A stretch of DNA of 64,000 nt from NCBI RefSeq assembly GCF_003335505.1, contig NZ_QPEX01000010.1, positions 434,001-498,000 of the forward strand. The letters run 5' to 3'. Origin of the DNA: Bremerella cremea (GTDB lineage: Bacteria; Planctomycetota; Planctomycetia; Pirellulales; Pirellulaceae). The position numbers and the translations under genes were made by a program. The notes beneath the pieces are model-generated. The model was not told the origin of the DNA and made no database searches. It worked only from the letters and a program-made list of their open reading frames with translations. This document shows, one piece after another, positions 11,117 through 21,715 of the stretch (its first letter is position 1; every line of letters begins with the position of its first letter).

Positions 11117-13594
11117 ATGTTCCGCTACTTCCCCTTGCTCTTGCTATCGTGCTTCGCCTGGACTACTGCCTTCTCTGCCAGCAGGATCATGGCCGCAGAA
11201 AAAGAGATGCCTCGGCAGATCAGCGGAATTTATCCGCACTTGGCTTACTGGAACGATCACGGTGAATGTGGCACCGGGGCGGTTGTTCCCTGGGCAGGCA
11301 AGCTGTGGGTAATTACGTACGGACCTCACTTTCCGAATGGTTCGACCGACAAGCTTTACACGATCGATCAACACCTGCAAAGCACGCCGTTTGCGGAAAG
11401 CGTGGGAGGTACCCCAGCGAATCGCATGATTCACAACGAAACCAACCAACTGCTGATCGGCCCTTATGTGGTCAGTAGCGCAGGGAACGTCCGCGTGATT
11501 CCACCGTCGGTGATGCCAGGCCGTCTGACTGGCAACGCCCGGCATCTGTTCGATCCGGCGAACAAAGCGTATTACGCGACCATGGAAGAAGGATTCTACG
11601 AGGTCGACTTGAATTCGTTAGAAGTCACCACGCTATTTCAAGATAGCCAAGGGCAACTACGAGGCAAGAAGCCGGACGAAGGATCTGCCCCCCTGGCCAA
11701 ACTCCCTGGCTACCACGGCAAAGGTTTGTACTCAGGGCAAGGACGTTTGATATATGCCAATAACGGCGACAATGCGCGCGAAGCACTCGTTCGGCCCGAC
11801 GTTCCCTCTGGCTGTTTGGCCGAGTGGGATGGCAAAAGCGAAACCTGGACCGTCATCCGCCGCAATCAGTTTTGCGATGTCCGTGGCCCTGGCGATTTAC
11901 GGGGAAACCCCAACCCCGAGACCGATCCCGTCTGGGCGATCGGGTGGGACCACCGTTCGCTGATCTTGATGCTCTTGGACGACGGTAAGTGGACCAGCTA
12001 TCGTCTGCCTAAGGCTTCGCACTGTTACGACGGCGCCCACGGGTGGAATACCGAATGGCCACGCATTCACGATATCGGCCTGGCCGACTTCAACATGACG
12101 ATGCACGGCATGTTCTGGCATTTCCCTCCCACGTTTACCCGCACCAACTCGGCTGGAATCGCCCCTCGTTCAACTTATTTGAAAGTGATCGGCGACTACT
12201 GTCGTTGGAACGATCAACTTGTCTTCGGCTGCGACGACGCCGCCCAAAGCGAGTTCCTAAACACGCGTAAAGCCAAAGGAAAAGTCGTCGGACCAGGCCA
12301 GTCGCATTCCAATTTGTGGTTTACTTCGACCGACATCTTCGATCAGCTCGGACCACCGATCGGTCGTGGGGCGATCTGGCTCGACGATCAGGTCGCCGCC
12401 AACACACCTTCAGAACCGTACCTGTTCTCTGGCTTTGAAAAGCGAAATGTTTGCCTAACCCATGGGGGCGAGCAGCCGGTCACATTCATCTTTGAAGTCG
12501 ATCGAAAAGGGAACGACCAGTGGACACGGCTCGCGGAAGTTTCGGTCCCGCCAGGCAAAGCGGTGTGGCATTCGTTTCCACAGTCCGAAGCAGGCGTATG
12601 GCTGCGGCTTTCGCTCGACCAGTCGTGCGAACAAGTCACGGCCCAGTTTCAGTATGCCAACCCAGACCAGCGCGGCAATCACCCAGCGGACATCTTTCAA
12701 GGAATCCGCACCACCAAGTCAAACAACTACTCGCAAGGAATCGTTCGCGTACGGGGCGACAAACTGCAAACGCTGGCCTTTTCTGCCCAGCAAGTCGAGG
12801 ATGGTCAGGTCGTCCATGAAGGTTTCTACGAACTGGATGACAACCTTCGCTTAACCGATAAACACGATCCGGCCGCTTTCAAGTGGACCAGTGAGCACGC
12901 CGCCATTCCCACCGGTGTGCTCGACCACGACGAAGCCTCGCTTCTTTACATCGACGAAAACGGCAATCGCTGGCGTTTACCAAGAACAGTTCCAGCACCC
13001 TCAACCGAAGAGCCATTCGGCCCACTTCGCCTATCGCGGGAAGTGGCCACCGAACGCGACTTGTTTAACTGCGGTGGCACCTTCTACGAGTTGCCTGCTC
13101 GGAATGCTGGCGGTATGTCTAAAGTTCGTCCGATTGCAAGTCACCCTTTTGCGATTCACGATTATTGCAGCTATCGCGGTTTGATGATCATCAGTGGGGT
13201 CGATGCCGATGCCAGCGGCGAGCATATTATCCGCTCGGACGATGGTCGCGTGGCGGTTTGGGCTGGCGTTATCGACGACCTGTGGAAACTGGGCAAACCG
13301 GTCGGTGACGGTGGGCCATGGAAAGAGACCAGCGTCGAAGCTAGAGTCCCCTCTGATCCCTACTTAATGACCGGTTTCGATTCGAAGTCACTTACCCTTT
13401 CCAGCGATGCTGATACCCAAATAACCATCGAGGTCGATATCACCGGAACCGGCAATTGGCAAACGTATCAGGTCGCCGACGTGAAAGCGAACCAGACTCA
13501 GAAGCTCGACTTCCCAGCAGACTTTCAGGCTTACTGGGTACGCCTCACTTCGTCTCAGCCAGGTAAGGTCACCGGGCAATTCGAATATCGCTAG
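11117..13594 (+). CDS. Exported protein of unknown function with a duplicated domain
   Basis: An 825-residue exported protein. The signal peptide (about 1-31) ends near 'IMAAEK'. I do not recognise a named family. Many short W/G-rich stretches such as 'GAVVPWAGKLWVITYGPH' and 'GKGLYSGQGRLIYANNGDN' suggest a beta-propeller. Two segments are clearly duplicated: about 430-520 and about 744-825 both run 'PS-(E/D)-PYL..GF', an 'I.(V/I)EVD..G...W' stretch, a 'W.RL..' stretch and 'QF.Y'. They look like a twice-used beta-sandwich. It is 346 bases downstream of the giant gene on the same strand, so co-expression is uncertain. Proposed location is periplasm or cell surface. Confidence 0.75.
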   Translation: MFRYFPLLLLSCFAWTTAFSASRIMAAEKEMPRQISGIYPHLAYWNDHGECGTGAVVPWAGKLWVITYGPHFPNGSTDKLYTIDQHLQSTPFAESVGGTPANRMIHNETNQLLIGPYVVSSAGNVRVIPPSVMPGRLTGNARHLFDPANKAYYATMEEGFYEVDLNSLEVTTLFQDSQGQLRGKKPDEGSAPLAKLPGYHGKGLYSGQGRLIYANNGDNAREALVRPDVPSGCLAEWDGKSETWTVIRRNQFCDVRGPGDLRGNPNPETDPVWAIGWDHRSLILMLLDDGKWTSYRLPKASHCYDGAHGWNTEWPRIHDIGLADFNMTMHGMFWHFPPTFTRTNSAGIAPRSTYLKVIGDYCRWNDQLVFGCDDAAQSEFLNTRKAKGKVVGPGQSHSNLWFTSTDIFDQLGPPIGRGAIWLDDQVAANTPSEPYLFSGFEKRNVCLTHGGEQPVTFIFEVDRKGNDQWTRLAEVSVPPGKAVWHSFPQSEAGVWLRLSLDQSCEQVTAQFQYANPDQRGNHPADIFQGIRTTKSNNYSQGIVRVRGDKLQTLAFSAQQVEDGQVVHEGFYELDDNLRLTDKHDPAAFKWTSEHAAIPTGVLDHDEASLLYIDENGNRWRLPRTVPAPSTEEPFGPLRLSREVATERDLFNCGGTFYELPARNAGGMSKVRPIASHPFAIHDYCSYRGLMIISGVDADASGEHIIRSDDGRVAVWAGVIDDLWKLGKPVGDGGPWKETSVEARVPSDPYLMTGFDSKSLTLSSDADTQITIEVDITGTGNWQTYQVADVKANQTQKLDFPADFQAYWVRLTSSQPGKVTGQFEYR

Positions 13595-13654
13595 ATCGCG
13601 AATTGCCATCCGAAGTCCCTTGGTTGCGGTTATCAGATGCGACCGTAAACGGTT

Positions 13655-13691
13655 ATCGTAGCGACTTGAATTACTTTTCATTCGCTACGAT
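13655..13691 (+). terminator. Stem-loop between the exported protein and DUF2071 genes
   Basis: ATCGTAGCGA (13655-13664) pairs perfectly with TCGCTACGAT (13682-13691) across a 17-base loop, followed by TT. Candidate terminator for the upstream gene, though the T-tract is short. Confidence 0.4.
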
Positions 13692-13707
13692 TTAACCGAG
13701 CCACTGC

Positions 13708-14424
13708 ATGCTTGATCGCATTGCCCCAACCAAACGCCCCTCTGAAAAAATACGCGGGTACCAGAAGTGGCGTTCCCTCTTATTTCTGCATTGGCCGGTA
13801 CCTATTGAAACGCTCCGCAAGCTGGTTCCTGGCACGCTGAAAATCGATACGTACGATGGGGTCGCTTACGTCGGGGTTGTCCCCTTCTCGATGCTGGGGG
13901 TTCGTCCTCGATGGTGGCCAGCGAGTTGGGCCTTTGATTTTCTAGAGACGAATGTCCGCACCTATGTCATCCGAGATGGTAAGCCAGGCGTCTACTTTTT
14001 TTCGCTCGATGCCGCCAACGGGCTGGCCGTGTGGGCTGCAAAGCAGTTTTGGGGATTACCTTACTACCATGCCAAGATGAGCCTCACGACTTCAGGGAAC
14101 GAAGTCCACTATCAAACGACGCGTTACGGCAGCGACGCCAAGCATCACGTTCGCTATCGGATCGGTGCGTCGCTGGAACCTTCTCACCCCGATTCGCTTG
14201 GGTTCTTCTTTCTCGAGCGGTATCTGCTGTTTGTCGAGTTGCATGGGAAGCTTTTCTCTGGGCAAGTCCATCATTCCCCATATCCAGCGCAGACCGCGGA
14301 AGTGCTAGAGCTGGAAGACTCGATGCTAGCCGCTGCGGGATTCGAGTGCTCCTCAGGGGCACCTCAGTTCGCCCATTACTCACCAGGGGTCGATGTCGAA
14401 ATTTACAACCTCCGGCCTATTTGA
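13708..14424 (+). CDS. DUF2071 (YqjF-like) protein
   Basis: A 238-residue cytoplasmic protein of the DUF2071/YqjF family, with the typical start 'WRSLLFLHWPVPIETLRKLVPGTL' followed by 'DGVAYVGVVPFSM' and 'FLETNVRTYV..GKPGVYFFSLDA'. This fold resembles acetoacetate decarboxylase, but no activity is established for the family and I see no reason to assign one. The full family length is present. It stands alone: 113 bases separate it from the upstream gene and about 500 from the next. The ATG at 13708 has only a weak purine stretch upstream. Confidence 0.85.
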   Translation: MLDRIAPTKRPSEKIRGYQKWRSLLFLHWPVPIETLRKLVPGTLKIDTYDGVAYVGVVPFSMLGVRPRWWPASWAFDFLETNVRTYVIRDGKPGVYFFSLDAANGLAVWAAKQFWGLPYYHAKMSLTTSGNEVHYQTTRYGSDAKHHVRYRIGASLEPSHPDSLGFFFLERYLLFVELHGKLFSGQVHHSPYPAQTAEVLELEDSMLAAAGFECSSGAPQFAHYSPGVDVEIYNLRPI

Positions 14425-14933
14425 CACTTACCCCCCGCCAGACTGAACCTTCCGCACAAGCAAATCCTGATTTTCTCGGCGATTCACTCCAAGGATTGAC
14501 CAAGTGCGACGAACTCCATTTGAAAGATTTGCTTTTTGCCAAAACCATTTGGTCTCGGTTGAAGTAAGCAAGTAGGTAAACCTCCATCCCCCCTTTTTAT
14601 TTGCCAGATTTGCAGCGGTGACAACCGTAGGTCGTCTTCGTTGTATCAGCAAATTTCACCCTGCCCCAAAACCAAACCACCTAGGCCACCGTCTTACCAG
14701 GAGTTCTCTTCTAGTCCTTGGCAACGTACTCAACGACAGCAAGAAAATTATTGCCACTTATCCCCTCCCTTTTCATTGACCGTTCGATTCCTTTTTTTCG
14801 CGATTATGTCAACGACCTTCCCTAGTCCGTAAACCGCCCTTGGATACACCCGCGTTTACCAAGTTTGCGGCGATATCGGCTCTGGGATCGGCAAGGAATA
14901 GGTCGTACAGCAATCACCCAGCAGGCAGAGGCA
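14425..14933. other. Intergenic stretch without recognisable features
   Basis: About 500 bases, pyrimidine-rich near 14745-14800. No gene, strong hairpin or clear promoter pair was found. Confidence 0.5.
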
Positions 14934-15551
14934 ATGTGCGAAAAACTTTTCGATACCACACCGCTGAGCTCGACGACATCTACTACGCCAGCAGAGATGA
15001 AGTCGGTCGAAGCACACTTTAATGACTGGCTGCAACAACGTCAGTTGAAACAACAAGAGTCCGCTCGATTAATTTGGGGACGCTACATCCGGCGACTTCG
15101 CGTGAAGGCGCGAGCCTTCTTTATCAGTGAGAGCATGGGGGGGCGTGATCGAGATAACGTCGCCTTCCGCGCGGCAAACGCCATGTTTGACGCTTCCGAA
15201 AAACAGGAACTTGACCCTAATGACAAGACAAGTGACTTGTGGAAGATTGTCCTGTTTCGCGCTGCCATTAACATTCAGCAGAAAGACCAAGCCGGCGCCC
15301 TTTCGCTGTCCGTGGCCGAGATCTTAGGCGAGGCCCCTTCGGCGAGGCTTTGCATTCACTTTGCCGAAGCACTCGAACAAACGATTCGCTTGCGGCTAGA
15401 CGATCAGTTGCGCAATGTTCTGTTTCTCCGCTTGGAGGGATGCGGAAACAGTGAAATTGCCCAACGAATTGGCAAACAGGAGGCGGAAGTCGAACCACAA
15501 CTTACCGAAATTCGTCAGCGGCTTGTCGCGGCAAAGGAATCAAACGTGTGA
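14934..15551 (+). CDS. Divergent planctomycete-type ECF sigma factor
   Basis: A 205-residue protein. The stretch 'IWGRYIRRLRVKARAFF...', an acidic middle, 'DLWKIVLFRAAIN' and a C-terminal HTH ('LRLEGCGNSEIAQRIGKQEAEVEPQLTEIRQRL') match the layout of planctomycete ECF sigma factors ('W.RY..RL...AR......DLW..L......', then region 4). Region 2 is weakly conserved and the usual recognition-helix residues are altered, so it may be a specialised or degenerating sigma factor. ATG 14934 has CAGAGG just upstream; the frame is open further upstream without a better start. It is monocistronic and closed by a strong terminator 17 bases after its stop. No anti-sigma gene is adjacent. Confidence 0.65.
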   Translation: MCEKLFDTTPLSSTTSTTPAEMKSVEAHFNDWLQQRQLKQQESARLIWGRYIRRLRVKARAFFISESMGGRDRDNVAFRAANAMFDASEKQELDPNDKTSDLWKIVLFRAAINIQQKDQAGALSLSVAEILGEAPSARLCIHFAEALEQTIRLRLDDQLRNVLFLRLEGCGNSEIAQRIGKQEAEVEPQLTEIRQRLVAAKESNV

Positions 15552-15568
15552 GGGCAAGGTGTGCCATC

Positions 15569-15607
15569 CCTGGGGCCCTATCTTCAGACAGGGCCCCAGG
15601 ATTTTTT
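15569..15607 (+). terminator. Strong rho-independent terminator
   Basis: A perfect 11-bp GC-rich stem (CCTGGGGCCCT at 15569-15579 with AGGGCCCCAGG at 15590-15600) with a 10-base loop, followed by A and six T. It ends the sigma-like gene. Confidence 0.9.
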
Positions 15608-15726
15608 GTCTCGATTTCTTTCCATCTGCCAGAAACCAACTGAGCATTTTCTCGACCCTGTGATTGATCTTTTTCATCCACCGTCGTAAAAGTGGGCTAA
15701 ATTTGCCCATGCGGGAGATCACCCGT

Positions 15727-15740
15727 TGCGGTTGACCGCA
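15727..15740. promoter_or_regulatory. Short palindrome upstream of the glucosidase gene
   Basis: TGCGGT-TG-ACCGCA is a perfect 6+6 dyad 162 bases before the ATG at 15903. It could be an operator, but no paired promoter is obvious. The rest of 15608-15902 shows nothing else. Confidence 0.25.
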
Positions 15741-15902
15741 CCTCGATCCTTCTTATTGGTCTACGATTCGCATAGGTCATAGATCGAATCGAAGTCGGTT
15801 TTTTTACGGTATGCAGTGCGGTAATACGCTCGTTTTGCGCGCATGATTCGCATCTTTAGTAGGCAGCGGAGTCTGCCGGAGCCTGGAAGAGAATAGGGAT
15901 TT

Positions 15903-18644
15903 ATGCCAGACGCGGAATGGGATCGCTTAGAAGCGGAATCACACCAGGAAAAAGGGGCAAACTGGAAACGCTGGGGGCCTTATCTCGCCGAGCGACAATG
16001 GGGCACCGTGCGGGAAAGCACTGCCGAAGGTGATCCGTGGCTCAATTTCACGCATGAAGAAGCAATCTGGCGAACGTATCGCTGGGGGGAAGACGGTCTG
16101 CTCGGGATCTGCGACCGCCAGTGCCGCCTTGCGTTTGGCCTGGCCTTGTGGAACGAGAATGATCCCATTCTCAAGGAACGTCTGTTTGGGCTAACTGGGC
16201 CAGAAGGAAACCATGGGGAAGATGTTAAAGAGGCATACTATTACATCGACTCCACCCCTACGCATTCTTACTTGAAAGCGCTGTACAAATACCCGCAAGC
16301 TCGGTTTCCGTACGAACAATTGCGCAGCGAGAACGCTGCCAGGACTCGCCACGATCCCGAGTTCGAACTAACCGATACCGGAGTCTTCGACGAAAAACGC
16401 TACTTCGACGTCCAAGCCGAGTACGCCAAGGCCTCCCCCGAAGACATCCTTATCCGCGTTACCATTTTCAACCGAGGCCCAGAGGCGGCACCGCTCCATA
16501 TCTTGCCAAGCTGGTGGTATCGCAACACGTGGGCCTGGGGGCCGACGATGGAGAAGCCCGACAAAAAGCCGACGCTTACTCAAGTCGACGAAGACACCGT
16601 CGTTGCCATGCACGAAACGCTTGGCAAGTACCAAATTTCGGTCGATAAAGGCCCCGACGGCAACCTGCCAGAGTGGATGTTCACCGAAAACGAAACCAAC
16701 ACCTGGCGTTTTGAAGACCCCAGCAGCCGTCGCCCTTCCTGTAAGGATGCGTTCCATTTGGCGGTGGTTGAAAAGGTTTCTGACGTCGTTAACCCTAATG
16801 CGACAGGAACCAAATCTGCCGCGCACTATACGTGTACAATTCCGGCAGGTGAATCAATTGAACTCCGTTTTCGGATGTCATCGCAAGAAGATCTGCCCCT
16901 GGAAACGTTCGGACCTGCCTTTCAAGATATCTTCGACCAGCGAATCGACGAAGCCGATCGTTACGCCCAATCGCGGGTCGCAACAGGATTATCGCCCGAC
17001 GAACAGATGATCCGTCGGCAAGCAGATGCGGGGCTGCTGTGGACCAAGCAGTTTTATCACTACGTTATTCCTCGTTGGTTAGAAAACAACCGCGATGGAG
17101 TGAAGAAACAAGGAGGAACTCAACCAGGCGAAGCTGGTACCCGCAATAGCGACTGGGGGCATCTCTACAATCGCAATATTATCTCGATGCCAGACAAGTG
17201 GGAGTATCCTTGGTACGCCGCTTGGGACTCGGCGTTTCACTTGATTCCCTTTGCCAAGATTGATCCTTACTTCGCCAAGGATCAAGCCATTCTCTTTCTG
17301 CGAGAATGGTACATGCACCCCAACGGCCAACTACCGGCTTACGAATGGAACTTCAGCGACGTGAACCCGCCGGTGCATGCGTGGGCTTGCTGGCGTGTTT
17401 ATCAGATGACCGCCGCCAACGGAAAGCCTGACCGGGTCTTTCTAGAGCGTGTCTTCCAGAAGCTGCTGCTGAACTTCACCTGGTGGGTGAACCGGAAGGA
17501 TATTCGTGGCAAACACGTTTTCAGCGGGGGGTTTCTTGGGCTCGATAACATTGGGGTGTTCGATCGTTCGAAGCCACTGCCGACCGGCGGTCACTTGGAA
17601 CAAGCGGACGGAACGGCCTGGATGGCATTTTTCTGCTCAAGCATGTTGTCGATCGCTTTTGAGTTAGCCGACGGCAATCCCGCTTACGAAGATATGGCCT
17701 CGAAGTTCTTCGAGCATTACGTCTCGATCGCAGAAGCGATGAACTCGCTCGATGGGACCGGTCTGTGGGACGAAAACGATGGCTTCTATTACGATCACCT
17801 CCACCTCGATGGGCAGAGCATTCCCTTGCGGATTCGGTCGATTGTCGGCTTGATTCCGCTGCTAACCGTCGATGTGCTCTTCGATCGCACGATTGCTAAA
17901 CTGCCTGCTTTCCGCAAACGTATGGATTGGTTCCTGAAATTCCGCCCGGAACTAACCAACTTCATGACATACATGGAATGCGATACCGACGGAGAAAACG
18001 CCGGAAATCGCCTCCTATCGATTCCTACTCGCGATCGTTTGCTACGGCTGCTGCGTTACCTGTTGGACGAAGACGAGTTCCTCTCAGATTACGGCATTCG
18101 TTCGCTGTCGAAATACCATGAAGAGCACCCTTTCGAGTATGAACTCAATGGGGAACGCTTATGCGTGAAATACTTGCCGGCGGAATCAGATAGCGGGCTG
18201 TTTGGTGGCAACTCGAATTGGCGCGGGCCGATCTGGTTCCCCTTGAATTACCTGATTATCGAGGCTTTAGAGCGATATCACCTGTTCTACGGCAAATCGT
18301 TGCGGGTCGAATGTCCAACGCGTTCGGGCAAGTACATGGATCTGCAGCAAGTCGCCGATGAAATACGCAAGCGTCTGTCGAAGCTATTTCTAGCCGATGA
18401 TGCTGGTGACCGCCCCAGCTACTGCCGCTCGGATGTGTTAGTTAACGATCCGAACTGGAAAGATCTGGTCTTGTTCTACGAGTACTTCGACGCCGAGACT
18501 GGCAAGGGGCTCGGAGCCAGCCATCAAACAGGCTGGACCGCACTAATCTCGCCGATCCTCGATACCTTAGCCGCGCGGCACAACGAAAACTCGGCCAGCC
18601 ACGCTTCGCCAGACTTGCAATCGACAACCTCGGTCACGAGCTAA
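15903..18644 (+). CDS. GH63/MGH1-like glucosidase
   Basis: A 913-residue protein matching the bacterial 'glucosidase' group of clan GH-G (GH63/mannosylglycerate-hydrolase-like). The N-terminal part ('RLEAESHQEKGANWKRWGPYLAERQWGTVRE') is hallmark. The (alpha/alpha)6 catalytic barrel follows with 'YPWYAAWDSAFH' near residue 440, whose Asp is the likely general acid, 'YEWNFSDVNPPVHAWA', and 'SGLFGGNSNWRGPIWFPLNY' near 770. No signal peptide is seen, so it is probably cytoplasmic and acts on alpha-glucosides or glycosyl compatible solutes; the substrate is not decidable. AGGGA precedes the ATG at good spacing. It stands as a single gene. Confidence 0.85.
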   Translation: MPDAEWDRLEAESHQEKGANWKRWGPYLAERQWGTVRESTAEGDPWLNFTHEEAIWRTYRWGEDGLLGICDRQCRLAFGLALWNENDPILKERLFGLTGPEGNHGEDVKEAYYYIDSTPTHSYLKALYKYPQARFPYEQLRSENAARTRHDPEFELTDTGVFDEKRYFDVQAEYAKASPEDILIRVTIFNRGPEAAPLHILPSWWYRNTWAWGPTMEKPDKKPTLTQVDEDTVVAMHETLGKYQISVDKGPDGNLPEWMFTENETNTWRFEDPSSRRPSCKDAFHLAVVEKVSDVVNPNATGTKSAAHYTCTIPAGESIELRFRMSSQEDLPLETFGPAFQDIFDQRIDEADRYAQSRVATGLSPDEQMIRRQADAGLLWTKQFYHYVIPRWLENNRDGVKKQGGTQPGEAGTRNSDWGHLYNRNIISMPDKWEYPWYAAWDSAFHLIPFAKIDPYFAKDQAILFLREWYMHPNGQLPAYEWNFSDVNPPVHAWACWRVYQMTAANGKPDRVFLERVFQKLLLNFTWWVNRKDIRGKHVFSGGFLGLDNIGVFDRSKPLPTGGHLEQADGTAWMAFFCSSMLSIAFELADGNPAYEDMASKFFEHYVSIAEAMNSLDGTGLWDENDGFYYDHLHLDGQSIPLRIRSIVGLIPLLTVDVLFDRTIAKLPAFRKRMDWFLKFRPELTNFMTYMECDTDGENAGNRLLSIPTRDRLLRLLRYLLDEDEFLSDYGIRSLSKYHEEHPFEYELNGERLCVKYLPAESDSGLFGGNSNWRGPIWFPLNYLIIEALERYHLFYGKSLRVECPTRSGKYMDLQQVADEIRKRLSKLFLADDAGDRPSYCRSDVLVNDPNWKDLVLFYEYFDAETGKGLGASHQTGWTALISPILDTLAARHNENSASHASPDLQSTTSVTS

Positions 18645-18662
18645 GCTTTGTGCTGCATTCCC

Positions 18663-18690
18663 AGGGGCAGCCAGCAGCAAGCTTGCCCCT
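18663..18690 (+). terminator. Weak stem-loop after the glucosidase gene
   Basis: AGGGGCA (18663-18669) pairs with TGCCCCT (18684-18690), then TGTTGTT. A TATAAT (18700-18705) just downstream could be a -10 box for the next gene, but no matching -35 box is at 17 bases. Confidence 0.35.
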
Positions 18691-18856
18691 TGTTGTTGGT
18701 ATAATCGGCACGAATTTTTCAACACAAGCGTTTTTCCTAAACCGAACGGTCGATACGAACCTCGCAGCAAAATCGAAAAGGATGTACGATAAAGGATAAC
18801 TCTTACCCCATCCTTCGTAGGTCATGCGTGCCAATTGCACAGGACGCGAACAACCT

Positions 18857-21610
18857 ATGCCTCAGCCGATTCGCATCCTTCTTATTGAAGACACGCTAGA
18901 AGATGCTAACTTGGTTCGTCACTATTTGACCGAAACCGAGGAAGCTTTCACGCTTGACCACGCCGAGACCTTAGCCACAGGCCTGGAAAAACTGCGTACC
19001 TCTTCGGTAGACGTCGTTTTGCTTGATCTCGATCTGCCTGATAGCGAAGGGCTCGGCACGATCATGGCAATCCATGCTGAGTCTCCCCAGTTGCCGCTGG
19101 TGGTTCTGACGAGCATTGCCAGTCGCGACTTGGCTGCAAGCGTCATCCAAGAAGGTGCCCAAGACTGCCTGCCGAAGACCAACATCGACTCCGACTCTTT
19201 GAATCGCAGCGTCCGATACGCGATCGAACGGACCCATCGTCAACGGGTTGAATCGACTCTGGAAAACTCCGAGGCCCGCTATCGTGGCCTGGTCGATTCG
19301 TTGCCTGTTTGCGTGCTGCAGAAAGATCTTGACGGACGCTTCATTTTCGCCAATCAAGCCTATAGCGAATTCACCGGCCACGATGTGAACAACATCCTGG
19401 GCAAGACCGACTTTGACTTATCCCCAAACGATGTCGCCCAAAAGTTCCGCGACGACGACCAAAAGGTAGCCAAATCGGGCAAGCTTTTCCGTACCGTCGA
19501 AGTGAATACCACCGATGGGAAAACGGCCTGGGTCGAAGTGATCAAGTCCCCCATTCGCGACGCCCATGATGAGATAGTTGGCACGCAAGCGATTTTCTGG
19601 GATGTGACCGAACGGCAGATGGCCGTCGAAGCCCTGACCCGCGCCAAAGAGGCCGCCGAAGATGCCAGCCGGGCCAAGAGCGAATTCCTGGCCAACATGA
19701 GCCACGAGATTCGCACGCCGCTGAATGCCGTCATCGGCATGGCCGAACTACTGCTCGATACCAAGTTGACCTCGACGCAGCGGGATTACCTGAAGATGAT
19801 TCTGGAATCGGGCGAATCGCTCCTTTCGGTCATCAACGACATTCTCGACTTCTCTAAGATCGAGGCCGGCAAGCTCGACCTGATCAGTAAATCGTTCGAC
19901 CTCCGCGAGACGGTTGGCGACATGATGAAGCCGCTCGGGGTTCGCGCAGGCACGAATCACCTGGAATTGACTTGCCACTTTGATTCAGCAGTCCCAGCCG
20001 TCGTCGAGGGGGATGCCCATCGGCTGCGCCAAATTGTCGTCAATCTGGTTGGCAATGCCATCAAGTTTACGGAAGTGGGTGAAATCGATTTCGACGTCTC
20101 GGTCGATTCGATCACTACTGAGAACGAAGCGATACTCCATTTTAAGGTCCGCGATACCGGCATCGGGATTCCCGCAGACAAACGACAAACGATCTTCGAG
20201 GCTTTCGAGCAAGCCGATAGTGGCTCGACGCGTCAATATGGCGGCACCGGCCTCGGCCTGGCAATTTGTGCCCGCCTGGTTGATCTGATGGACGGCCATA
20301 TTTGGGTTGAAAGCACCTTGGGGCAAGGCAGCACGTTCCATTTCACCGGTCGATTTCCGATTAAAGAATCGAACCTGGCCGCGCGGCCGGAAGGGACCAA
20401 TCGCGTTCAGGGAACCCGCGTGCTGATCGTGGACGACAACGCCACCAATCGTATCATTCTGGACGAGATCGTCCGAAGCTGGGGCATGCGTCCCCTGTTA
20501 GCGGCCGATGCCGACGAAGGGTTGATGCTGCTGCAAGAAGCACACTCCGCAGGCGACCCATTCACGCTGCTGCTGACCGATTTCGAGATGCCAGGCAAGA
20601 ACGGCTTAGAACTGATTCAAGCGATTAGGGACATGCCGGACTTGAAGAACATGCTAATCACTGTTCTCAGTTCCTCCGAACGCCCGACAACTCGTTCGCA
20701 GTGCGATGCGTTAGACGTAAGCGGTTTTCTGATGAAGCCGGTCAAGCAGTCAGAACTATTCGATGCGATCGTGGTTGCGTTGGGGGTCGAACTACCGGAA
20801 AGTGAAACGCACGACTCACACCTCAAAGACCATGAAAAACTCCGACCTCTAAAAATCTTGTTGGCCGAAGACAACCTGGCCAACCAACGCCTGGCAATTG
20901 CCTTGCTCGAAAAGTGGGGGCACAGCGTTACCTTGGCCGTCAATGGCAAACTTGCCGTCGAGACCTGGCGCAACGACACGTTCGATCTGGTGATCATGGA
21001 TATCCAAATGCCAGAAATGGACGGTTTAGAGGCGACGCGACGGATTCGTAATCTAGAACGGATCCGCGGGGGGCACATTCCAATTGTCGCCATGACGGCG
21101 CATGCGTTGGCCGGCGATCGCGAGAAGTGCTTAGAAGCAGGCATGGACGGCTATACCTCGAAACCGCTCAGAATCCACGAACTGTACGATACGATTGCCG
21201 GCTTCTTTGGTGACCAGCCGACCAGCGTTTCGACGGAAAGCTCTCCTTCCATCATTGCCACCGACGGCACCATCGATTGGTCGCATGCGCTCCATTCATG
21301 CGACGGAGACCGTACCCTTCTGCTGGATTTGCTGCAAATTTTCCTCGACGAAACCCCTCTTCTGCTGAAGCGACTGGACGAGACAATCGCGGCGAACGAT
21401 GGCGATGCGACCTATCGAACGGCCCATACGATCACCGGATCGCTCCGTATTTTAGGCCCGACGCCAGCCAATGAAGTTGTCCGAAAGCTTGAACAGGCCG
21501 CAACTTCCGGCTCTATGCAAGAGGCCCCAGCCCTACTAGCCGAACTACGCCAACGCCTAGATATCCTTACGAAAAAAGCAGCCGAGACGGTAGCCAAAAA
21601 GCATTTCTAG
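18857..21610 (+). CDS. Hybrid sensor histidine kinase (REC-PAS-HisKA-HATPase-REC-REC-HPt)
   Basis: A 917-residue cytoplasmic phosphorelay protein. Domains in order: a receiver (about 4-120; 'ILLIEDT', phosphoacceptor in '[11 protein letters not shown]'), PAS (about 145-265), HisKA with '[16 protein letters not shown]' (His near 282), HATPase ('[11 protein letters not shown]', 'DTGIGIP', 'GGTGLGLAI'), a second receiver ('[14 protein letters not shown]', '[12 protein letters not shown]'), a third ('[13 protein letters not shown]', '[12 protein letters not shown]'), and a C-terminal HPt with His in '[13 protein letters not shown]'. No membrane segment is seen, so a cytosolic signal or a partner feeding the N-terminal receiver is expected. 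ATG 18857 places the receiver right at the start; ATG 18824 would add 11 residues. No output gene is adjacent. Confidence 0.9.
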   Translation: MPQPIRILLIEDTLEDANLVRHYLTETEEAFTLDHAETLATGLEKLRTSSVDVVLLDLDLPDSEGLGTIMAIHAESPQLPLVVLTSIASRDLAASVIQEGAQDCLPKTNIDSDSLNRSVRYAIERTHRQRVESTLENSEARYRGLVDSLPVCVLQKDLDGRFIFANQAYSEFTGHDVNNILGKTDFDLSPNDVAQKFRDDDQKVAKSGKLFRTVEVNTTDGKTAWVEVIKSPIRDAHDEIVGTQAIFWDVTERQMAVEALTRAKEAAEDASRAKSEFLANMSHEIRTPLNAVIGMAELLLDTKLTSTQRDYLKMILESGESLLSVINDILDFSKIEAGKLDLISKSFDLRETVGDMMKPLGVRAGTNHLELTCHFDSAVPAVVEGDAHRLRQIVVNLVGNAIKFTEVGEIDFDVSVDSITTENEAILHFKVRDTGIGIPADKRQTIFEAFEQADSGSTRQYGGTGLGLAICARLVDLMDGHIWVESTLGQGSTFHFTGRFPIKESNLAARPEGTNRVQGTRVLIVDDNATNRIILDEIVRSWGMRPLLAADADEGLMLLQEAHSAGDPFTLLLTDFEMPGKNGLELIQAIRDMPDLKNMLITVLSSSERPTTRSQCDALDVSGFLMKPVKQSELFDAIVVALGVELPESETHDSHLKDHEKLRPLKILLAEDNLANQRLAIALLEKWGHSVTLAVNGKLAVETWRNDTFDLVIMDIQMPEMDGLEATRRIRNLERIRGGHIPIVAMTAHALAGDREKCLEAGMDGYTSKPLRIHELYDTIAGFFGDQPTSVSTESSPSIIATDGTIDWSHALHSCDGDRTLLLDLLQIFLDETPLLLKRLDETIAANDGDATYRTAHTITGSLRILGPTPANEVVRKLEQAATSGSMQEAPALLAELRQRLDILTKKAAETVAKKHF

Positions 21611-21641
21611 CCCTAGATATTTCGCGGTATCAAAATAGTAG

Positions 21642-21669
21642 TTAAAAGACGCCACAATCTCTTTATAAT
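21642..21669 (+). promoter_or_regulatory. Promoter of the acetylesterase/dehydrogenase/ceramidase-like cluster
   Basis: TTAAAA (21642-21647) and a perfect TATAAT (21664-21669) are 16 bases apart and 47 bases before the ATG at 21716. Confidence 0.6.
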
Positions 21670-21715
21670 GCAGGCACCCCGTTTCGCCCTTCCTTCCTAA
21701 GCGAGATCCTGCCGC

